Shown here piece after piece: positions 59,601-64,000 of a stretch of 64,000 nucleotides of DNA. Position 1 is the first letter of the stretch, and each line of letters opens with the position of its first letter. This stretch comes from Tribonema minus. Lineage: Eukaryota > Sar > Xanthophyceae > Tribonematales > Tribonemataceae. The stretch lies in assembly GCA_017506865.1 (NCBI GenBank), contig JAFCMP010000042.1:310001-374000 (forward strand), written 5' to 3'. The position numbers and the translations under genes are program-made. Under the pieces are notes generated by a model. That model had not been told where the DNA came from and did no database searches. It was given only the letters and a program-made list of their open reading frames with translations.

Positions 59601-60934
59601 GTTGGGGGTTGGGTCAGGGTTCGTGGCCTTGCGCGACGCGCTGCAATTGGGGAACCCTAGGGCGCGCGACTCTGTAAGGCGGCAAACACCGCGTGGATGT
59701 TTGAGGCACGCGGATGTCGAGGCATTTTTGATTGATGAGCGTCTGTAGTGCGGGAACCCCCTGTCCGAGGCGCGAAATGTACGCGACGACAAAGGGTTAG
59801 GGTTAGTCTCCGAATTTGTGGGGGTGCGCGACGTGCAGCGTCTGCTGTGCGGCGCAGTTTGCGGAGCGCTGCTACGAGGCTGTCGCTGCTGAAGCTGATG
59901 GCTGTGATCGACAAAGTTTGTCAGCGGTGCGGGCCGCAGAGCGCTGCCTTTGAAGCCTTCGCTGCTGGCGCTGATGGCTCTGGTCAACAGAGTCCCTTTT
60001 TGTCAAAATTTCTCTTTGACTCCTAGTCGGCTAGCGTCTGCTGCGCGCGCTGTGAGAGAAGGAATCGGCGGATTCCGAAGCGGGTGCGAGCGCGATGTGA
60101 ACGAGTGAATGTGTACATACCAGTGGTGCATGTTGCGTGGCACTACATTTTGTCGCGCGCGCTTGTTCCGCGGCAGTGTTCCAGCACGCAAACTCCACAG
60201 GGCAACGTGCGATCACATGAGTTTACTCGAGAATGCTGTATGGTATGTGCGCCCAGGCGGTCAATGCAACGCATTTCGACCTGTACGATTGTCATTTCGA
60301 CCTGTACGATAGTCGTACAGGTCGAAATGCGTTGCATTGACCACCTGGGCGACAATCGTACAGGTCGAAATGTGCTGCATTGACCACCTGTCTGCAAGCA
60401 CGCAGGCAGGGTATGCGCGCTTCTCCCACCATACCCAGGCATGCACGATGCTCACCCCGTGCCCCGCACCCGCCTGCCTGCTCACAGGCGCTGCTGGTCC
60501 ACGTCTACAGGGGGAGCGGACCGGGCATCACCAGGTACGCATTTCAGCAGCGCCCAGCGACGGCATGAGTGTGCTCCGTGCCCACGAGCTCCTCAGCAGT
60601 GCTCAAAACCAACCGGGTTCCGTCGCTTGCCCCGCATGCCCCCCCCCCCGCCCCCTCGCCGGCGCCCCTTCTCCTGCGCGCACCCCCCCCCCTTGTGATC
60701 CTCCACGAGAGCCACTCTACTCCTTTGATGCCTACATCCCTTATACCAAGCTCATATCATCGCTGTTACCCCCCCCCCCCCCCCCCCCCGCCCTCCCCGT
60801 GTGCGACCGCCCTGCAAACCCCCCTGCGAAGCCTGGCGCCGCTGCTCGAGGAGTGGTACGCGGAGGAGATGTGCCGCGAGTCCAAGCCCCTGTCGAGCAC
60901 TGCCGCCGTCGACGAGGCCAACGATACGAGGTGA
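44615..60934 (+). CDS. Uncharacterised QW-motif protein, terpenoid-cyclase-fold-like
   Basis: Exons joining in phase: 44615-44722, 46425-46519, 47644-47682, 48289-48375, 49079-49117, 50200-50250, 52840-53025, 54002-54139, 55181-55237, 55780-55824, 56205-56270, 58709-58750, 60488-60534, 60832-60930, about 366 residues. The exon at 56205 encodes AGITFLLQAQEEDGSWD, which fits the QW repeat (G-x2-F-L-x3-Q-x3-G-x-W) of squalene-cyclase-like alpha-alpha barrels. DDYTTYHATMVGIQALL follows it. Other landmarks: LFGNDIIQCFYD, RVGVRLGCGYEDVFRWL, HVILTLNSWGELRLEPELLP and VHLVGQFIEVLRVFGA. No cyclase DxDD or DCTAE motif is seen, so a catalytic role is not supported. If the last donor is ignored, TGA at 60932-60934 ends the protein; otherwise it splices to 61982. 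The 5' exons are unsettled. Confidence 0.78.
44850..45020 (+). repeat. Two donor-side copies of exon 44615-44722
   Basis: The exon end (AGCATGGMGCA...GGCAACTTCACGCTC) recurs near 44856 and 44962, each followed by GGCGAGCG-like intron. The two following introns also share the phrase CTGCATGTGACAGTGGA. Confidence 0.75.
45690..46165 (+). repeat. Acceptor-side copies of exon 46425-46519
   Basis: Units near 45680, 45940 and 46082 repeat CTTGTGCTGAGCACTGCTGC, and in the second case ACAACGACATCATCCAGTGC from the exon itself. The first and second units are separated by a retroelement-like fragment. Confidence 0.65.
45775..46330 (-). mobile_element. Fragments related to the 26.7-kb retroelement-like remnant
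   Basis: Two pieces, about 45775-45900 and 46195-46330, share minus-strand wording (SAVLHMASHSLRM, HMAES) and bases (GTCCATTGTTGATTCCGCCA) with each other, and protein-level wording with 26673-26954. Both look old and partial and lie inside an intron. Confidence 0.35.
46700..46780 (+). repeat. Donor-side copy of exon 46425-46519
   Basis: TCATGTATGTGGAGCAGCTG plus GCACATGTATGTAGGTACTT repeats the exon end, donor and 30 bp of intron about 230 bp downstream. Confidence 0.8.
48050..48288 (+). repeat. Acceptor-side copies of exon 48289-48375
   Basis: Units of about 90 bp starting near 48060 and 48150 repeat the intron end (TAACCGCCTGCTCTGCGCTC), the GCAG acceptor and GCGACCGCGCCYGA from the exon. 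Confidence 0.75.
49125..49375 (+). repeat. Tandem intron duplication after exon 49079-49117
   Basis: About 95 bp (GCGCCTGGTCAGCCTACTCG...CCGCCACACAGCTCTG) recurs at an offset of about 150 bp. Both copies include CTCGAGTACTCG palindromes. Confidence 0.65.
50243..50490 (+). repeat. Donor-side copy of exon 50200-50250
   Basis: GAGTGCTGGTGAGC and the next 60 bp recur near 50416 (GAGTGCTGATGAGCGG...), including TTCTRTGACRCCAG and CGCAACGTGCGC-like words. Confidence 0.65.
51215..52795 (+). repeat. At least seven acceptor-side copies of exon 52840-53025
   Basis: Copies of the GCGCAG acceptor and first 50 to 60 bp of the exon (GACGTGTACACGGGCGCGCC...) lie near 51218, 51318, 51437, 51557, 51665, 52614 and 52738, with a weaker one near 51085. 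They are joined by (GAAT)n microsatellite. An hAT element splits the series at 51720. Confidence 0.85.
51720..52546 (+). mobile_element. hAT DNA transposon, 827 bp, with 8-bp target duplication
   Basis: The ends TAGGGATGTGC...GCACATCCCTA are inverted. The flanking direct repeat AACATGAC (51712-51719 and 52547-52554) is perfect and matches the uninterrupted sequence in a neighbouring exon copy near 52661. Inside, 51948-52265 encodes the carboxy end of an hAT transposase (FPHMAKVAVKMLSFH, CATERNWSLWGDIF, then RNRLALQRAEKLVMIRGN), the dimerisation region. The catalytic part is absent, so the copy is non-autonomous. The subterminal sequence is rich in TATACGTATA-like words. Confidence 0.92.
53083..53775 (+). 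repeat. Five donor-side copies of exon 52840-53025
   Basis: Copies of the exon end (CTGCGCCCGTACCGCGGCCC...GAGTACATGGACCAG) plus a GTGCGTGA donor lie near 53085, 53235, 53390, 53556 and 53697. The first copy is identical to the exon for over 60 bp; the last is much altered. They repeat every 140 to 165 bp. Confidence 0.88.
54229..54350 (+). repeat. Copy of the dispersed ~110-bp repeat
   Basis: It starts GTACTTTTCATCAACGCTCA and carries GGGCGCCGAAAAGCCC and AGAATCCACATGTC. It ends near GCCGATCACG. Confidence 0.65.
55350..55421 (+). tRNA. tRNA-Ala (UGC)
   Basis: This is a complete 72-nt cloverleaf: acceptor GGGGTTA/TAACTCC, D arm with box A TGGTGTAGTGG, anticodon arm AATCG-TTTGCAA-CGATT (anticodon TGC), and T arm GTGGG-TTCGAGC-CCCAC with box B GGTTCGAGCCC. 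Acceptor pair 3-70 is G-T, the alanine identity element. A TTTTTTT pol III terminator begins at 55424. No intron. The next base, where A73 is expected, is T, which is unusual. The gene lies on the same strand inside an intron of the QW-motif gene. Confidence 0.95.
56028..56150 (+). repeat. Copy of the dispersed ~110-bp repeat
   Basis: It starts GTACTTCCTATTAATTCTCG and carries CAGGGCGCAAAAATCCCAGA. It ends near TGACAATCACTTCAGTG. Confidence 0.7.
56600..57393. mobile_element. Second hAT-type element, 794 bp, with 8-bp target duplication
   Basis: The inverted ends are TAGGGTTGCAAAA and TTTTGCAACCCTA, and the flanking direct repeat CACAAGTG (56592-56599, 57394-57401) is perfect. Subterminal regions are rich in CAAATACG/CGTATTTG words that make extended hairpins. 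Internal open frames show no transposase motif, so this is a non-autonomous copy. End sequence and 8-bp duplication place it in the hAT superfamily, in a different family from the element at 51720. Confidence 0.88.
57755..57810 (+). repeat. Longest telomere-like (CCCTAA)n tract
   Basis: Seven to eight CCCTAAC units with one variant run at about 57766-57808, inside the intron between exons 56270 and 58709. Shorter tracts of two to four units occur near 3349, 7490, 7850, 8398, 13050, 13207, 14120, 33985, 36303, 40065 and 42945, in both orientations and all outside exons. Confidence 0.9.
58065..58195. repeat. Inverted repeat with ~23-bp arms
   Basis: TGCTCAAAAAGCTTATCTTG at about 58068 is the reverse complement, with one extra G, of the segment at about 58168-58192. 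The loop is about 80 bp and also contains a shorter TGCTCATCTTGAGCA palindrome. Confidence 0.75.
59354..59825 (+). repeat. Tandem repeat, about 200 bp, three units
   Basis: Units begin CCTGTCC(A/G)AGGCGCG near 59354, 59553 and 59760. They share GACGGCAAA(A)GGTCA, a TTAGGG-like patch, TTCGTGGCCTTGCGCGA and CTGTAAGGCGGC. No coding sense is apparent. Confidence 0.7.
59865..60000 (+). repeat. Short tandem duplication
   Basis: GCTGTCGCTGCTGAAGCTGA-TGGCTGTGATCGACAAAG near 59878 recurs as TTCGCTGCTGGCGCTGATGG-CTCTGGTCAACAGAG near 59957. Nothing is recognised in it. Confidence 0.4.
60250..60351. repeat. Near-perfect inverted repeat, 39-bp arms
   Basis: 60250-60288 and 60313-60351 are reverse complements with one mismatch; the inner 30 bp are perfect (GGTCAATGCAACGCATTTCG...). 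The 24-bp loop contains a second copy of CATTTCGACCTGTACGAT, so two alternative hairpins are possible. A further direct copy of the right arm follows at about 60353-60390. Confidence 0.9.
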
Positions 60935-61689
60935 GCGCTGCCACCATCTTCAATGCTTCAACAACTTCAAGGCTGACGTCACTTCCGTTTGCAGGCTACG
61001 GTGACGGGGTGCACGCGGCTTGCCAAGCCCCAGAAATGTGCCATTTCGCATCCATGTAGAGTGCACTTCACTTTCTGTTGTAGGGCGCCGCGAGGGGGTC
61101 CAAGGCTCACCGAGCCCCAGATATTAGCAGGTCCTGCGCATCCGGTCTGAGGGCATTCAGCAGCGCGTGTGCTGTGTGAGCACGCTGCAGCTGGTGTCGC
61201 CAATCGCGCACCAACTGCTGGCCAATGCGTCAGAGGACATGATCTCAGTGCTGTCATGGTTTCAAACAGTGCCCAGTCATGGCACCTATGGCTATGCCAG
61301 CATGAATCCTGCACATTGGCGGAGCTGCACGCCAACTTTGCGAAGCGGAGGCAATCACGATGGAAACAAAAGAGGTCACAGCGTTCAAGGCTTGGCAACA
61401 GCAAAGCGCAAGTGCCAGTGGTGACGCTCCCGCGAGCGCACAGCTCAGCGCGCGCTGGCGCGCAGCACATCACATTCATGCTGTCCTCGCAGCCGCACAA
61501 GCGACGTGTGCTGTCTGCGCACAGGGCTCCGCCCAGTCGCGCCGCTCCCGCCATGCGATGCTGGCATCACTGCCTGAGCGTTGCTATGCAGTGGTGACGC
61601 GCCCGCTCAACCCTCTGACGTCATTGTTGCAGCCACACACACATTGTGCACTTGCATGCAGAGGTCGAAACAGTGACCAGCCGCTCAGC

Positions 61690-61981
61690 TGTGACTGAGC
61701 AACACTGCAACCGCTTGCCGAGCGTGGCTGCGCAGCCCTGCTGAGCAGCTCTGTGAGCTGAGCGCCGCTCGGCAAACGTGACTCAGCCTCACTATGACCG
61801 CTAGCTGAGCATGCTGCGTAGCCCGGACTGAGCACCACTTGTTGAGCGTGGCTGTGCAGCCCTGACTTGTTGAGCATGGCTGTGCAGCCGTGACTGAACG
61901 TTATTGCGACCGCGTGATGAGAGCCGCTGTGCAGTCCTTGCTGAGCATCACTGTGACCGCTTGCTGAAACTTGCTGCGCAG
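61690..61981 (+). repeat. Acceptor-side repeat series before exon 61982-62054
   Basis: Five to six short units with TTGCTGAGCRTSRCTGYG and GCTGYGCAG-type acceptors lead up to the exon. This is intron-only repetition with no clear exon portion. Confidence 0.55.
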
Positions 61982-63144
61982 TCCCACGTCGTCGGACTCC
62001 GAGTCCCGCAGCCCGCGCAAGCGCGCCCTCTGCAAGGAGCAGAAGGCCATCAAGGTGAGGGGACTTCACACGTTGCACTTCAAGTGCGTCGACCGCACCC
62101 ATGGCAAGTGCGTCGGCCGCAGCCATGGCGGTTTCAGCCAGTACCAGCCGGAAACTCCACTGTGAACACGCTCCGAGCTTCCATGATGGTTGCTTCAGCC
62201 AATGCTGCGCAGGCGGCGGACCTCACACATCTCAGACAGGCATAACCCCTGCGTACCGCTGACCGCTCTCATGTCAGCGTTCAACGGCGTTAGGCCGCCT
62301 TCAAAAGTGCACGACATCCGCAACACTATTGCTGCAGTGCTGCGTGGCCCTAGAAGTGTAAGTTTTTTTGTGGAGATGGTTGCGCAGATTGCCGCTCTGA
62401 TGACCCCTGCTGTGCATATGCTTTAGCACCCAGTAAACAGAGGGAAAGTGTGACTTTAGAGCAGGCTCCAGAATGATGCTTCACCTGGGTTACTTGATGC
62501 GTATTAACATCGTGTGCACACATTGCTGAATCATCAGAGCGCACCTCGAGGAATCCCGATGACAATTGGTGCAGAGTTTCAGTGCCCGCACTCATCGCCT
62601 TATCCCCGCACCCGCCCTGACATGTCGCTACACGCGCGTGCCGTGCGCAGCACAGACTCGTGTGAATTTCTGTGCGCATTTCCACGCGCGCCGCTATGTC
62701 TGTCGCCATTCGCTCTACGAAGAGTGCTGTCCGTCACCATTTGCCGTGCATGCAGTACTTCGACAGAGAATGCGCGTGCAATTGGTGTAATTTAGCGACG
62801 CGCATGCTCTTGAACACCACACTGCGCCACGCGTCTGTTTGAGCTCGTAGCGGTGTTGCCGTCTTGCCCAATTCGCTTTGAACGAAGGCTGTGCATGGTT
62901 TGACGCATGCGCATCGACGGCAATTCCACATCATCAGTGTGCACAAAAATGGTACACGTCTGCAGTGCAAGGCCGTTCAAGAATCTCGTGGCAGCACGTG
63001 TTCACCTGAGCTGCCAGTGGCACCATCAATCTTCTCCATCTTCTCACCACTTTCTATCGCTGCCTGTGCCATCCGTCACGTGCGCAGGCGGTTCGCAGCA
63101 TGGCTCAGGACATCGGCAGGCGCGCCAAGATGCAGGACTGGCAG
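61982..63144 (+). CDS. Two further exons, possible C-terminus of the QW-motif gene
   Basis: 61982-62054 reads PTSSDSESRSPRKRALCKEQ then KAIK (acceptor TGCGCAG, donor GTGAGG). 63088-63144 reads AVRSMAQDIGRRAKMQDWQ (acceptor TGCGCAG, donor GTATGT). The first needs two incoming bases, exactly what the exon ending at 60930 supplies, and the second follows in phase 0. The protein would gain a Ser-rich linker and a basic helix. It could instead be a separate downstream gene. The gene would then continue past the window. Confidence 0.5.
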
Positions 63145-63689
63145 GTATGTATGTATGGGCAGGCATGTAACAGGCGTACAGATTTTGCACGACGCAATGC
63201 ATTGCGTTTGCGCCGCGTGTGACTGCACACCAAGACCATCGCCTCCCCCTCCTCGTGCCCCCTGCTGGTTCCTGGTTTTTGCCTTCTTTTTGTGCCAAAA
63301 GTTGCCAAAACTCTGAGCCCGAGGAGCAGGCTTATAATTACCACTGCTGTGTGGAGTCAGTGGACTGCGAGGTGCTGCAGCACTTGGATTGTGCTGGAGG
63401 TAGTGCGCAAGTGTCGCGGGGTGCATGCTAACAATACATACACAGCGCTTACATGGGAGTCCCAGGAACACTGCCAATGACGGCAGCACTCAGTTTGGCT
63501 GCTGTTGATGAAAGGGTATCGAGACGCTGCAGCTTCAGTTGCTCTTCGAATCTGTTCATTGGCTGCACCGATCCACTTCAGGCAGTACATAGAAAGCACG
63601 CCAAAAGTGTCGGAATCCTTGGCTTGCCCCCCCCCCCCCCCCCCCCCCCCTCCCCCCGCCTTCTGACACGCCGCTCATCAACATGGGGT

Positions 63690-64000
63690 TCTGATGCGGC
63701 AACACATCTGCAGCGGCAGCGAAAGCGCTCGCTAACTGTTAATCGTCAGCGGCTTTGTCAACAACTGCAAACCGTCACCCTGCAGACCACCCGTCAACAC
63801 ACACGCTGCATTTGGCCCTGTTGCTGACAGGGTGTCGAGGCGCTGGTGCTGGTTTTCGCCTGTAGTCCTTCCGGCATTCGAGGCGCCGCCCGTAAATATG
63901 GTTGTGATGGGGCGACTCACTTGCGACGAAAGCACTCGCCTAATTTCCGTTGATGACAGCTTTGTCAACAGTGCGAACCGTCACCTTGAACGAACCAGCT
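63690..64000 (+). repeat. Tandem repeat, about 210 bp, at the window edge
   Basis: Sequence at about 63690-63830 recurs from about 63897 (GCGAAAGCRCTCGC, CAGCKGCTTTGTCAACA, CGAACCGTCACCTTG). The second copy runs off the window. Confidence 0.6.

Overview
The window is nuclear DNA of a GC-rich, intron-dense eukaryote. Genes are split into short exons (about 40 to 190 bp) with GT-AG introns of about 1 kb. A RABL2 GTPase, known mainly from ciliated lineages, suggests a flagellated protist or alga. A haptophyte-like alga would fit the GC content, the TTAGGG-type repeats and the fungal-type Zn2Cys6 factor, but that is a guess. All gene models are spliced by eye from GT/AG sites, reading phase and family motifs; there is no transcript evidence.

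Layout. (1) 997-17501 (+): 16 phase-consistent exons, 558 codons plus stop, encode an SDE2-like protein whose 5' end lies before the window or in its first kilobase. It carries an Sde2-type helical segment, a CCCH-like zinc finger, a SPRY domain and the SDE2 C-terminal SAP-like module. (2) 17502-20027: no gene recognised. (3) 25272-20028 (-): a three-exon, 926-residue Zn2Cys6 transcription-factor-like protein. (4) 25273-29784: a CpG-poor, repeat-rich island with element remnants. (5) 34548-29785 (-): RABL2, all conserved GTPase motifs present, first exon not found. (6) About 35.0-44.6 kb: scattered candidate exons of no recognised gene. (7) 44615-60930 or beyond (+): a many-exon gene for an uncharacterised QW-motif (terpenoid-cyclase-fold-like) protein. 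Its introns hold two hAT transposons with perfect 8-bp target duplications and a tRNA-Ala(UGC) gene.

The most unusual signal runs across all genes. Exon edges are surrounded by ladders of partial exon copies. Copies upstream of an exon always carry the intron 3' end plus the first part of the exon. Copies downstream always carry the last part of the exon plus the intron 5' start. One SPRY exon has about six such copies upstream and seven downstream. Some copies differ from the exon almost only at synonymous sites. One 68-bp CCCH exon exists as two complete copies that phase makes mutually exclusive. Introns here seem to grow by repeated tandem duplication across splice junctions.
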